DNA of 64,000 nucleotides, from positions 15,236,830 to 15,300,829 of the forward strand of contig BSYO01000008.1 in NCBI GenBank assembly GCA_033239525.1, read 5' to 3'. Below are positions 11,263 to 22,919 of the stretch, one piece after another; the stretch's first letter is position 1, and every line of letters begins with the position of its first letter. Below the pieces are notes generated by a model that was not told the DNA's origin, searched no databases, and saw nothing but the letters and a program-made list of their open reading frames with translations. Position numbers and translations under genes: made by a program. The DNA comes from Nepenthes gracilis. Lineage: Eukaryota > Streptophyta > Magnoliopsida > Caryophyllales > Nepenthaceae.

Positions 11263-12140
11263 TGTTGGGATCACTCCCGTGTGAAAGTCCTTAGGACTTG
11301 GATGGAGCACGAATGTACTTGGGAGGAAGGAATTTAGTCAACAAAGTTGACCGGAGTCTTCTTAATGGTCAACTTTTTTGGTCAACTTTTGTCAACTTTT
11401 TCGGTCAATATGTTGACCTCATAAGTTGTGAGTCGTCTGAAGAAGCGGGACGGGCTACTTCGTTCGATCAACGATGTGGTTGACAGGCTAATATGTAGCG
11501 ACGGACAACAGAATTGACATACTATATTTGGAAGACCTGAACGACTGTCATACCCAAAAGATGTACAGTTGACCTACCCCTTTGGATGATTGGTAGAAGT
11601 CATTCTCAGGACTTCAAAGGCTGATCGGTCTGTAGGAGCAGGCATGCACCGCTTGTTGTAGGACAGGGCGTGTGCATGCAAACAGACCTTGAAAGTTGGG
11701 CACCATCCACCGAGTTGGGCTATGGTGAGGAGCGCGTATATATGTATGTACACTTTGCACATAGTTGATATGCGTAAGGCAAGAATAAGAAGTAGGAGAA
11801 GACACTGGCTAAGTTGAGAGAGTGTGTGTAACAGAGGAGTGAAAGTGAAAAGAAAGAGAGCTGTGAGTGAAAATAAAGTGAGAGGGATTTTGTTTCTTTT
11901 GCTCTGTTCTTATTTTTGCCTCCTGTAATTTTTGCATACTTAGTGATTCTTTGTGGATTTAGTGTCCCGTATTTTTTTCCTTATTTCAGAAGGATTTTGC
12001 AAATAAATTTGGTGTTCATTTCTCTTCTCTTGTCTCTACTTCACGGTGCTTGTGTGCTTTATCAGTTGGACGTCCATTCCGACCAACAGAAGAAACTATT
12101 CTTGTATTCTCATCAGTAGACTTCTAGTTGCCCGCCAACA
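11263..12140 (+). repeat. 5' LTR of the copia element
   Basis: 878 bp, begins TGTTGGGATCAC and ends CCCGCCAACA, with its partner at 16159-17029. A TATA-like stretch GTATATATGTATG lies near 11736. The region 11337-11573 is packed with TTGAC cores (separate entry). A short open frame at its 3' end (11916-12119) is only the LTR's R/U5 region. Confidence 0.93.
11337..11573 (+). promoter_or_regulatory. Cluster of ten TTGAC (W-box core) motifs in the copia LTR
   Basis: TTGAC or its complement GTCAA starts at 11337, 11347, 11368, 11381, 11391, 11404, 11413, 11480, 11514 and 11569. WRKY transcription factors bind TTGAC cores (best as TTGACC/T), and stress-inducible LTRs of the Tnt1 group are known. 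That this cluster makes the LTR defence-responsive is inference. The 3' LTR keeps about seven of the cores. Confidence 0.55.
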
Positions 12141-12142
12141 AG

Positions 12143-12154
12143 TGGTATCAGAGA
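12143..12154 (+). other. Primer binding site (initiator tRNA-Met type), copia element
   Basis: TGGTATCAGAGA lies two bases after the 5' LTR and matches the start of the standard plant initiator tRNA-Met primer site TGGTATCAGAGC in 11 of 12 bases. Confidence 0.9.
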
Positions 12155-12175
12155 CTGGTTGACAAATCCGTTTGA

Positions 12176-13128
12176 ATGGCAACATCATCCTCAAAGAACT
12201 TGCCATTCAGTGTAGAACAGTTCAATGGGTAGGGCAACTTCATCATCTGACAGGAGAGGGTGAAAAACATCCTGACGAGAGAAGAAACAATCAAAGTATT
12301 GAAGAAAAAGGAAGATAAGCCAAAAGCCTATCAGGGAAGAACTGGCAAGATAAACGAGATCTTGCCAATTGTACTATCAAACTTTGTCTGGCGGACAACA
12401 TGCTCCAGGAGGTCCTTGGCTTGACCGATCTGGCGGAGGCATGGGAGAAGCTTGAAAGCCGATATAAGTCCAAATCTTTGACAACCAGGCTTCATTTTAA
12501 GAAGCAGTTCTATGGCCTGCGGTTGTCAGAACGTGACAGCTTTGAGAAGCATTTGGACGACTTTAATCGGATTGTAATTCAGATGTTCGCCCTTGATGAG
12601 GTAATCAAGGAGGAGGATAAGGTATTGGTGCTGCTGGCCTCTCTGCCAGCTTCGTATGATCATATTGTCACCACATTGCTGTTTGGGAAAGACACTCTCA
12701 AAATGAACGAGGTCATCGTCTCCCTACTCATGAATGAGTCAAGGTGGTCACAAGGGGCTTCGACGTCTTCTCAGAGTGAAGTACTTATGACCGACTCCAA
12801 GGGACGAAGCAAATGTCGAAGCCATAAGCCTGTAGAGAAGGGTCGGAGCAAATCTCGTTCAAGGTATCAAAACCTTGAGTGCTATCATTGTGGCAAAAAT
12901 GGCCATATCAAGAAGCAGTACTTCAAGTGGAAGCGTGAGAACGTTGAAAAGGAGAAAAGAGAAAAGGGACGTAGTAAGGATAAGTCCTCCGTCTCAGTGG
13001 TCACAGGAGGCGACCTCCTAGTGACATGTGAAGAAAACGTGGCAAACCTAACGGACGAGGAGTCCGGGTGTATGGTACTACTTTACATGCCACATCCAAA
13101 AGGGGATTGTTTACATCTTATACTCTAG
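12176..13128 (+). pseudogene. gag: copia gag, broken
   Basis: Gag forms the particle and binds element RNA. The start MATSSSKNLPF at 12176 follows the primer site by 21 bases. The frame is stopped at 12230 (TAG) and 12248 (TGA, where family members have Trp) and shifts near 12343, after which 12400-13128 is open. This part carries the UBN2-type gag wording (AEAWEKLESRYKSKSLTTRL, LLASLPASYDHIVTTLL), a basic Ser/Arg-rich linker and a zinc knuckle at about 12880-12920. The knuckle reads CYHCGKNGH followed by Tyr where the fourth metal ligand, Cys, is expected. The last 20 codons of the open frame are out of frame with the protease that starts there. Confidence 0.85.
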
Positions 13129-14506
13129 GAAATTTTGGAGTGATTAGGATGGGTAATGAAGGAACATCTCCGGTGGTAGGCAGGGGAGATGTTGTCTTGG
13201 TCACAAACAACGGGACAAAATTGACGCTGAAGGATGTACGTCATGTCCCTGACATTCGACTGAATGTCATCTCAACTGGTCGACTGGATGACGAAGGTTT
13301 TCGCAATACCTTCTGTGAAGGTGAATGAAAATTGACCAAATGATCTCTCGTTATAGTAAGAGGGAAAAAGAGCTCCGACCTATATGTGATGAAGGCCTGT
13401 GTAGTAGCTAGAGACGTGAGTGTTACAATCTGTAAGGAGGCAGAGGATCTATGGCACAGAAGGTTGGACCACATGAGTGAAAGGAGTCTGTCTCATCTGG
13501 CCAGGAAGGGCCCGATTAATGGAATAAAGGAGGACGGACCAAAGATGTGTCATCATTGCTTGGCTGGCAAGCAGAGGAGAGTCTCGTTTCATGAAAACTT
13601 GTCCGCCTCAAAGGCAGAAATGCTAGATCTCATACACACAGATGTGTGTGGACCATTCAAAGAAAGGTCGATTGTAGAGCCCAGTATTTTGTTTCTTTTA
13701 TTGATGACTGTTTCCGAAAGTTGTGGATTTACCCACTAAAAACGAAGGACCAGGTTCTTGATACATTTGAGCAATTTCATGCTCTTGTGGAGCGTCAGAT
13801 GGGGAAGAAATTGAAGGCCGTTCGGAGCGACAACGGCGGCAAATACTTAAGACCTTTTGATGCTTATTACCGGTCACATGGTATCAAGTATCAGAAGACA
13901 CCGCCAAATATACCACAGTTGAATGAAGTGGCAGAACGGATGAATTATACACTTCTGGAGAGAGTACATTGCATACTTTCGGAAACCAAACTTTCGCATT
14001 CCTTCTGGGCTGAGGCACTTAGGACGGCGGCCTATATCATAAATAGGTCGCCCAGTAAACCCTTGATGGGTGAAGTGCCAGAAAAGGAATGGACGAGCAA
14101 AGAGCCGTCCTATGATCATTTGCGGGTGTTTAGGTGTAAAGCACTCGTATATGTCTCGAGAGACGAAAGGACAAAGTTAGAGCCAAAGACAATACAGTGC
14201 GTCTTTCTGGGCTATGGGAAAGATGAGCTTGGCTACCGGTTCTATGATCTAGCTACTAGAAGACTCGTCCGGTCAAGGGACGTAACATTCGCTGAAAATG
14301 AGACGATTGAAGACATTGGTAGGAAGGCTAAGTGTGATGATGAGCAAACAGACAAAGTTAGTATTGAAGTTGTTTGTCCGGCATCATTGGAAGGAGAGGA
14401 TCATGGCCCTGAGATGGTTGATGATAATGAAGAGGAGATCATGGCACCGGATAACACCATGGACGAAGTCATCCCTCAACTCGGCGGGAATGTTTCTGTC
14501 AGATGA
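13041..14506 (+). pseudogene. pol: copia pol, protease and integrase part, broken
   Basis: After a frameshift near 13060 the protease region follows (SGC motif in place of the catalytic DSG region, then TLKDVRHVPDIRLNVIST). Two TGA codons at 13326 and 13341 stand where Trp is usual. Next comes the GAG-pre-integrase zinc domain (LWHRRLDHMSERSLSHL ... CHHCLAGK). The integrase core starts with HTDVCGPF at about 13640, shifts frame near 13665, and continues with RSDNGGKY and the third catalytic residue in NEVAERMN. All three acidic residues of the DDE triad are therefore still encoded, though in two frames. The integrase C-terminal part (CVFLGYGKDELGYRFYD) is well preserved. Confidence 0.87.
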
Positions 14507-16149
14507 TCCTCATGTGACAAACGACCGTCCGTCCATCTGTCGCCCAACGAATACATCATGCTTACTGATGTTGGAGAGCCTGAGGACTATGAAGAGGCTA
14601 TGAAGGACGAAACAAGGAGAAATGACTGGAAGTCATGAAGGATGAGATGAGTTCTCTTCATGAGAACCACACTTTCGACCTAGTTAAGCTTCCTAAGGGG
14701 AAGAAGGCACTAAAGAATAAATGGGTATTCTGGTTGAAAACAGACGAGAATACTAAGGAGCCTAGATATAAGGCACGGCTAGTGGTGAAAGGTTTCGGCC
14801 AACGGAAGGGAGTTGATTTTGATAAGATCTTTACTCCAATAGTAAAGATGTCTTCCATACGAGTCGTGTTGAGTTTGCCGGCTGTCCAGGACCTTGAGGT
14901 AGAGCAGATGGATGTCTGGACGGCTTTCCTCTATAGTGAGCTTGAAGAAGAGATTTACATGGAACAGCCGGAAGGATTTGAGGCTAAGGGGAAGAAACAA
15001 CTTGTTTGCCATCTGATAAAAAGTCTGTATGATTTGAAGCAAGCTCCTCAGCAGTGGTACAAGAAATTCGAGTTGATTATGGCCCGTCAAGGATATCGAC
15101 GGACTACTCGTGATCATTGCGTATTTGTACAGAGGTTTTCTAATGATGATTCTGTCATCCTTCTCCTCTATGTGGATGATATGTTGATCGTTGGACACAA
15201 CGATGCTAGGATAAAGGAGCTGAAAAAGTAACTTGGGCGGTCATTTGCTATGAAGGACCTTGGATCGGCAAAGCAAATTCTGGGAGTCAGAATTATACGC
15301 GATCGAAAGGCAAAGAAATTGTGGCTGTCATGAGAAAGCTATATTGAGAAGGTGCTCCAACGATTCAATATAGACAAGTCTAAGCCTGTGAGCACACGAT
15401 TGGCGAACCACCATAAGTTAAGCACTCGCCAATGTCCGTCCTCAGATGACGAGAAGAAATACATGAGAGGTGTACCCTACTCCTCAGTTGTGGGAAGCCT
15501 GATGTATGCTTTGGTGTGTACTAGACCTGACATAGCTCATACCATTGGAACAGTTAGCCGGTTTCTGTCCAATCTAGGGAAGGAGCATTGCTCCGCAGTT
15601 AAGTGGATCATGAGATATATTTAGGGGATTTTCAAGAGGTGCTTGTATCTTGGAAGTGATAAGCCCCAGTTAGTGGGCTACTCGGATGCTGATATGGACG
15701 GCGACATAGACTCGCGCAAATCTACTTCAGGTTATTTAGTAAAATTTACGAGGGGTGCAGTCTCTTGGCAGTCCAAACTGTAGAAGTGCGTGGCTCTATC
15801 CACTACTGAAGCCGAGTATATCGTAGTGACGGAGGCTTGTAAGGAAATGTTATGGATGAAGGAGTTCGTTCAAGAATTGGGCATTGAACATGAAAGATAT
15901 ATGGTACTCTGTGATAGCCAAAGTGCCATTTATCTATGCAAGAACTCCTCATTTCATTCCAGATCAAAACACATTGACGTGCTATATCATTGGGTAAGAG
16001 ATATACTTGATGATGGTCTATTTTCACTGGACAAGGTTAGCACTGAAGAGAACGGGACAGACATGATGACTAAAATTTTACCGAAAGGGAAGAATGATGC
16101 ATGCTGTAAGCTGGCCGAGATGATGGATTTAACTTCCTCACAGTCATAA
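14507..16149 (+). pseudogene. pol: copia pol, reverse transcriptase and RNase H part, broken
   Basis: A linker of about 70 codons is shifted, then 14635-15228 is open and encodes reverse transcriptase (NKWVFWLKTDENTKEPRYKA, MDVWTAFLYSELEEEIYMEQ, LYVDDMLIVG). The YVDD catalytic motif at 15169-15180 is intact, and the first catalytic Asp is present, though the family's usual Lys after it is Trp. Stops follow at 15229 (TAA), 15331 (TGA), 15622 (TAG) and 15781 (TAG, a CAG-to-TAG type change), all in the same frame. RNase H follows (GYSDADMDGD, ALSTTEAEYIV, CDSQSAIYLCKN) and ends at 16149, ten bases before the 3' LTR. Confidence 0.9.
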
Positions 16150-16158
16150 GGGGAAGTT
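16148..16158 (+). other. Polypurine tract, copia element
   Basis: AAGGGGAAGTT directly precedes the 3' LTR and overlaps the end of the RNase H frame. It is the usual primer for plus-strand DNA. Confidence 0.8.
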
Positions 16159-17029
16159 TGTTGGGATCACTTCCGTGTGGAAGTCCTTAGGATTTGGACG
16201 GAGTATGAATGCGTTAGAAGGAAGGAAATTCAGTCAACAAAGTTGATTGGAGTTTTCTGGACGGTCAACCCCTTCTAGTTAACTTTTCTGATCAATATGT
16301 TGACCGTCATAAGTTGTGAGTCGTCTAAAGAGGCAGGACGGGCTGCTTCGACTGGTCAACGGTGTGGTTGACCGGCTAATATGAAGCGACGGACAATAGA
16401 ATTGACATGCTGTATTTGGGAGACTTGAACGACTGTCATACCGAAAAGGTGTACAGTTGACCTGCCCATTTGGATGGTTGGTAGAAGTCATTCTTAGGAC
16501 TCCAAAGGCTGATCGGTCTGTAGGAGCAGGCATGCGTCTCCTGCTATAGGATAGGACGTGCGTATGTAAATAGACCTAGGAAGTTAAGTTCCGACCACTG
16601 AGCTGGGCTATGGTGAGGGGCGTGTATATATGTATGTACACTTTGCACATAGTTGATATGCGTAAGGCAAGAACAAGAAGCAGGAGAAGACACCGGCCAA
16701 GTTGAGAGAGTGTGTGTAACAGAGGAGTGAAAGTGAAAAGAAAGAGAGCTGTGAGTGAAAACAAAGTTAGAGGGATTTTGTTTAATTTTGCTCTGTTCTT
16801 ATTTGCGTCTCTTATAATTTTCTCATACTTAGTGATTCTTTGTGGATTTAGTGTCCCGTATTTTTTTCCTTATTTCAGAAGGATTTTGCATATAAATTTG
16901 GTGTTCATTTCTCTTCTCTTGTCTCTACTTCACGGTGCTTGTGTGCTTTATCAGTTAGACGTCCATTCCGACCAACAGAAGAAACTGTTCTTGTATTTTG
17001 ATAAGTAGACTCCTGGTTGCCCACCAACA
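16159..17029 (+). repeat. 3' LTR of the copia element
   Basis: 871 bp, begins TGTTGGGATCAC and ends CCCACCAACA, followed by the right target duplication CATTA. It lacks one short TCAACTTTT-type duplication present in the 5' LTR near 11370-11400. Confidence 0.93.
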
Positions 17030-19658
17030 CATTAGACGTTGAAATCTTACTTATGTTAGAAAATCCGCCCATTATGTATTTTTCATGTGCCTATCATATG
17101 TCATTATGCACCATTAAAAAGAATTCCGCTCGAATGAATTTTCATACAACATCAAGCGTTTTACGAGATGATACGTTAATGGGTGTAAAACTTATAAGAA
17201 AGTGATCTAAAATCTAACATACATTTTATCTAAAATTTTGGTCCTCACCTTTCTCTATCTGAAGTCTGGAATTCGACACAGCTAAAATTCTTTTAAAGTT
17301 TGTAGTTCGGTAACTTCATCCGTTGTTAGGAGATTTGAATTCTTAGACCTCATTATTTTCAGAGTTAAATGTCCTGCCCCTACGCTTGGTCATTTTCTAT
17401 AGGAGTGGCTGACAACTGGCCTAAGCATATCATGCGTACTCCTAATCCCCTATAAAAGAGAATGCGGGAACGAGGTTGAAGTGATGAGTTGAACACGAAA
17501 TCAGACACTTTCTAACAGTGGCGTGCAGGAGAAAATAAAAGACGAGAAAAGCATAGGTGATACGTGGTTCGGATGACCCTTCAGCTTCCGTTTTCAACCA
17601 TCATTTAGTTCAGTCTTATATGTCTAGCTTGTTAAAGTTGTGACTGGATAGTATATCTGAAGTATGTTCGTTGTTGAAAATTGTAACTGTAAGATTAGAT
17701 GTCCTTATTATGAGTACATAAGTTTCTTACATCATGGATTTTGTAGAGAATGTAACTAGCTTTAATCTTATCATATAAAGATAAATATCTTGGTAATTTC
17801 AACCATTCACATCCACTAAGTCAACATATCTACTCAACATTATAAGATAATACTATGATTTAACTGAAAACATAACGTGGGAGTCCATCACACAACATTA
17901 CTAGTAGACCCATTGGCCATTCGGGACAAAAGCCGACTACAACTGTCATACATGTCAATACTTAAAATATTCTAAATTGTTTGTCAATATAATTTCAGGA
18001 TACGATATAAGATTAATTCAATATCTACATAAAAAATCCCGTAGAAAATCTTGCCGGACCTTTTTAAGAAGCTAGGACAGGTATTTGAATTGCTGATTAT
18101 TTTGTTGGATGAACACATAGTTGTATTTCAGCTTAATTTGAAAAAATTATTTTTCATTTATTTGCTTGGGAATTTTGGAATGTGACAATAACAGAATAAT
18201 AAAAATAAATAATACCAAGTGGTTTGGTTTTTGAAAGTCACAATCCTTGGACTGGTAGCCAATGCACACCACCCCGGCTACCGTAGGCCACCTTGACAGC
18301 ATCAGTGACCCACTCACACTAGGCTGGCAACCTCGCTTAGGCGCTAGCCACCCACCATTCACCAGTGCCAGCAAACCACTCCGACTACAGTTAAACTTTC
18401 AATCAAGTAGCAAATGTGCCATGAAATTTTTTAACGGGAACCAAGAGGGAGATCGGTCTGTGATTGGACTTTGTCTTTTCCTCTTGTATAGAAGTGGGCA
18501 TCTCATATAACAAGCCTATTTATGGACTTATGTGGTTTGTGATAAGAAAGAAAGGTCCCCCTTACGTTACTTTTGGTGAGATTTCATCATTAGTGATGAA
18601 ATCAGCAGTGAATGCCATATAGTTTATGTGGCCTATCTGTTGAGGATTTTCTATAGTAATCTTTAGAGCTGTAACAGTTTGGATACTTATTTCTAATATA
18701 ATAAAAGCTCCGACAACAATAACATTTTACATTTCTTTATCCTTAAAATTTGAATCTTTTTTTCTTTTTAGTTTTCCACTCTTTTGATTGTTCTCGGCCC
18801 TTTTATTCTTATCAGAAATTTATTATTATTATTTTTAAAAAAATTCTTAAATATCTTAACAAAAAGGGCAACTTCTTAATCATCTAATGATTTTTCATTA
18901 GCTTTACATCTTATTCTTTCTTCATAAGCTAATTCATTGATTTGTTTTTATCATCATGGGACAATATAAGTTTATCCGTTTGTAAAGAGACCATTATCCA
19001 ATTTAATGATATCTAAGTCATACTTTCTTTTATAATCATAACCTCAAGCCAAAACCTTGTAAGGGACCTTAAAATTTTACTCACTATCCTCATTCACCAA
19101 GATTGAAAACTAGACGTGTTTGACATAAATTTTATCAAACCTTTTCATTTTCATGCATTTTGATTTGGTGCCAACATTCATAGATTTGAGTACTCCATGT
19201 TTTTGGTTTTTGTGTGTGTGTTCATGAGATTTTTTATGGGTTTTTTTTTTTTTTTTTTTTGCTTTTCACATGTAAAATACATTTAAATTCATAAAAAAAT
19301 ATAGTAATAAAAGAAAGTTTATACCTTGAATATCCCAATTCAATTCTAGATGATCATCCGTAGACATAATCAAAGGATGTTTTACAGTACTGTTACTATT
19401 ATCTATGGTGGTGGGTGTGGTTTAACTCTTTTACGTGCTGAATCAAACACATTAATTTAGGAATTTAAAGAAGTCCTCATACAAACTTCACATAAGCATA
19501 GTTACTCCTAAAAATGGGGAATAACCAATGAAAATTGGCATGGATTGTATATGAAAGTGGGTCTAAGATCATAGTAGATTTATACTGCCACATGAGAAAC
19601 TAGCATTTAGACACACAGATGACTAGAGGAGATAAATAATATTAGTTATGTGGAAGCA
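17030..19658. other. Gene-free stretch with probable old LTR pieces
   Basis: No convincing coding region on either strand. A possible TATA box (CCCTATAAAAGAG, about 17448) lies upstream of a segment ending in TACGTGGTTCGG (about 17565), a phrase often met in plant copia LTRs. Bases 17985-18060 resemble part of the solo LTR near 6250-6300. A GC-rich patch occurs at 18245-18390. A run of about 23 T lies near 19238-19260. None of these pieces has clear ends. Confidence 0.4.
18580..18603. repeat. Perfect short hairpin
   Basis: GATTTCATCA and its exact complement TGATGAAATC are separated by four bases (TTAG). The motif recalls the TTAGTGATGAAAT repeats of the CACTA-like element at 3.8 kb, so it may be a trace of a related element. 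Confidence 0.6.
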
Positions 19659-20193
19659 TGTTGTCAAACCTGATGGGTATAGAATTAATTGGGTTAGCCC
19701 AATTAATTACCACAATGAGCGTATGAATAGTAGTCTGAAAGGGGAAAATATTAACTAACTCATTAAGCCCAAGTTCAAAGAATATAAAATCTAGTCTTGA
19801 ACCAATTTTAATCAAAATAAATCAAGATCAAATTAGTGACCAAGTGGCTGGGTTGATATTAAATAGAATACAAATCGAATAGGGTTATAAATTAGAATGG
19901 CTATATATTTGAATGTCTAATTGAGCAGTTCGTCAAATCAAGCGGTTCGTATAGTTTCGTAATTAACATCAATTGCTCATTATCATTAGTTTAATATTTA
20001 GTCGTTAACCACCTCCAATTAATTTTATGATCAGAATATATATAACAACAATTGAACTAAAGTTTTTAAGTAGCCTAAACACATAGATCATTGGCCAGTT
20101 ATTCCCTTTTAAAAATTGCCATTAATTAACAACATAGTTGTCAATACACCCCACTTTTTTTTAAAAAAATTGGGATGAATTTCAGAAAATAAG
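19659..20193 (+). repeat. Tat A 5' LTR, left part
   Basis: Begins TGTTGTCAAACC and aligns with 40334 onwards. Cut at 20193 by the Del/Tekay element, which duplicated ATAAG here (ACAAG on the other side). Confidence 0.78.
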
Positions 20194-22699
20194 TGTAAGG
20201 TACCAATTTTAAAAATATAGTAAATATGGATAATTAAATTAATATAAGTGGACCGAGGTCTAAGAATATGGGAGGAATCAGATTTAAGGGCTAAAGACCT
20301 AAAATTGATGGGACTGAGAACCAACGTTATAATTTCAAAATATTAATCCGTAAATATGATTTGGACTTCAAATTATGGTAATCTAGAAGTAATAAATTAA
20401 TATAATCAAAATTAGGCTTATGATATGCGAGAATCTCCAAGTCATAGGCAGGACTGAGCTGCCGCCTGCTGGACATTGCATCCAGCAGGTTGGCACCTAC
20501 CGGGCACTCAAGCACCGTGGCAAGCGCCAATTCTAGGGGCCCAGTGCTCGGGGCGGGCGTTGGATCCAAGGCCAACGTGCCTGAAGTGCATTGGCTACCG
20601 GCTCAAGTGCTAATTTGTATTATTAAAACCCAAGAGGGTTTCTTTCAGGCATTTTGCGGCTTTTTTCCACGGGTAGAGAGAGAGAGGGAGGGAGAAGAGA
20701 GATACAAGAGGAACGAAGGCTCGTGGGTTCGATTTCGGCTTTTAATTAGTTGGAGAAATCATAGATCGGGTTGAGACAAGTGCATTAATACCATTCTCTT
20801 CCATTCTTGTTAATTTTCTTTCGATCTCATTCGGATATTATTATCCCGATACCCGACCCATACATGTATATGTGATACTCATAGCCTAATTATATATATA
20901 TATGTGAATTTCATGTCCAATTGTTTAGTTTTCATTCGATTTTCACAACCGGGAAACCCTAACCACGCACGGTACTATTCACCAGCACCTGACCCCTTTT
21001 TGCCCATGAAAATTTAGAATTTTTGCATGAATTGACACTAGAATATCATTGCCCATATCCTAGGTAAGTTAATTTATCAATTGGATACCCGATTTGGTGG
21101 ATTTATGTAGATTTTCGTTCACAAAACCTTAGACTCACGCCCAGATCTCATTTAGACATTTACTTTGAAATTTATACTTAAATTGGCTTGAGATTATGAT
21201 TACCTATAACTTAGACTCGATAATTTATCCATTGGATATCCAAAATTTTATAAATTTTTCGATATGCGCAACCATGCACTGTTCACATGCACTGTTCACC
21301 CAATGCTTCTAAGAAATTTTGCATGATTCCACAATGTTCAATTATTAATTAAGTTGCATATATTAGTATATGTTTAATTGTATGCTCTGAAAATTTTGTT
21401 TGTTAACTAATTGTGAAGGAAATGTGATCTGGAGGCCTCTAAAGTTATAATTGCCTTTTGGTGGTAAGAATCTCCATTCTTCACTATGTTTATGATATTC
21501 GTATATACAAAATAAGTCATGAGAAGATTTAAATTTGGAAGAAAGATAAAAGTTATGCAAGTATACGGAAAGAATGCCACAAATTGATATGATACATGAT
21601 TCGTTCTCCTAGAGTGAGAACCATGTGAAAGAAATATGGTGGACATTCTCTCGAATGAATAAGAAATCGTGAAATTAGGACCATAGATTTATTTACGGAG
21701 GGTAATATCCCTTGACATGCCATTGGTATTATAGTAGAGACTAAAGAATTATCCTGACCACGTATTATAGCGGGTGATACTCTTGGCAAGCCTTAGAATA
21801 TTACTATAGAAGGACAATGATTGTCTCTGGGCTCCGGGGGACATTGGAGCATATGTTATGGCCCGTCTATAGGTATGATGTGTAGATGAACTACCTCTGG
21901 GTCGATAATAGGAGCTTACGCTTTTAGGTCATGTAGATGACATGAACATTTCCTCGTTCTCCCACACCTTAAACTAGTAAGGTTTACTAATCCTAATCCG
22001 TAAATATAAGTAATCATGCATAATCAACATCCCAAAGAGAAGAAGGATAAAATGTGTTCCAAAAATATAATTGATCACGTCTTATGTTTATGCATCCTCA
22101 TTATACTCATGTATTTCTCTTTTACTTTATTTTGCATATATCATTATTGCCTTAAAAATGTTGTATTTGTTGAGCTGTTAGATCACCATTCCTTCTCCTT
22201 GTCTCCAATTTAGTGCAAGTTTGAGATGCCCAATGGGACAGCGTGGAGATTTGAAGTGGTCTAGGATTGGATATAGAAGATCATGTTAAAGACTTAAAAC
22301 TTGTAGTTTTATTTGTGTCATAAAAAAATTATATATATTTATATTTCTTTCAGAATCTTAATATGTATTGTACATAAGACTGATGATTGGTTGATTTAGT
22401 TTTCGCTATCATTTGAATTTATTTATACTTTCACAGGTTATTGTGATTGGTAATAGGTACCTAGTAGTATTTCTCATGGTTGACATTGTGTTTAGAAAAA
22501 CAGCGTTGGAGCCATAATTAATATGTGACAATTGAATCCCGTGTGGTTTTGTGTGTTGTTAATTGTATGATATCGGATGTTGAGATTTTTAGATGTATTA
22601 TGTATTGTACAAGAGATTGTACAAGTTTTTGTATTGGCGGATGTCCGTATTTCAAAGAAAATTTTGCCCGATTTTTGTCAAAAAATATGGTCAATCACA
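20194..22699 (+). repeat. Del-1 5' LTR
   Basis: 2506 bp. It contains a GA-rich microsatellite at about 20676-20702 and open frames up to 94 codons that are not conserved in the partner LTR. Compared with the partner it carries about 115 extra bases in the GC-rich patch at 20455-20600. Confidence 0.88.
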
Positions 22700-22712
22700 A
22701 TTAGTATCAAAG
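22700..22712 (+). other. Primer binding site, Del-1 (degenerate tRNA-Met type)
   Basis: ATTAGTATCAAAG directly after the LTR is a mutated form of the TGGTATCAGAG primer site. Confidence 0.65.
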
Positions 22713-22919
22713 AAAAGAGATGTTTTAGGTTTGATTTGAATCATATGCAAAAATTTAGATTAGATTAAAATTGATCGAATAAGTAGATTAAGGTATAGGA
22801 TTATTAAGCTAGTCCGGGTAATCTTGGTTACCCCAATCCGTATAACTTAGGCTAACACTAAGCTAGGAATAATGATTTAGTTTAATTGTCTAGCTTATGC
22901 ATCCTAACTAGTGTCCTAG

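Larger units (their letters stand above)
11263..17029 (+). mobile_element. Ty1/copia element, Tork/Tnt1-like, structurally complete, coding dead
   Basis: The 5767-bp element has two LTRs, a primer site, gag, protease, integrase, reverse transcriptase, RNase H and a polypurine tract in copia order (integrase before reverse transcriptase). It is bounded by a perfect 5-bp duplication CATTA (11258-11262 and 17030-17034). Protein wording in reverse transcriptase and RNase H (ALSTTEAEYI, FHSRSKHIDVLYHWVRD) points to the Tork/Tnt1 group. The LTRs differ at many sites in their first 300 bp but are close to identical over the last 450 bp. Gag and pol are broken by several stops and frameshifts, so it could move only with help from a functional relative. 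Confidence 0.93.

Noticed and set aside
12143..12154. Possible tRNA gene fragment (TGGTATCAGAG)
   Set aside because: It is the primer binding site just after an LTR. No cloverleaf can be formed around it.
14779..15198. Minus-strand frame of 139 codons
   Set aside because: Shadow of the copia reverse transcriptase, which has intact polymerase motifs on the plus strand.
17440..17580. Promoter of a host gene (TATAAAAG near 17451)
   Set aside because: No coding region follows, and the downstream TACGTGGTTCGG phrase suggests an old LTR.
20490..20774. Open frame of 94 codons
   Set aside because: Part of the Del-1 LTR. The partner LTR does not keep the frame.
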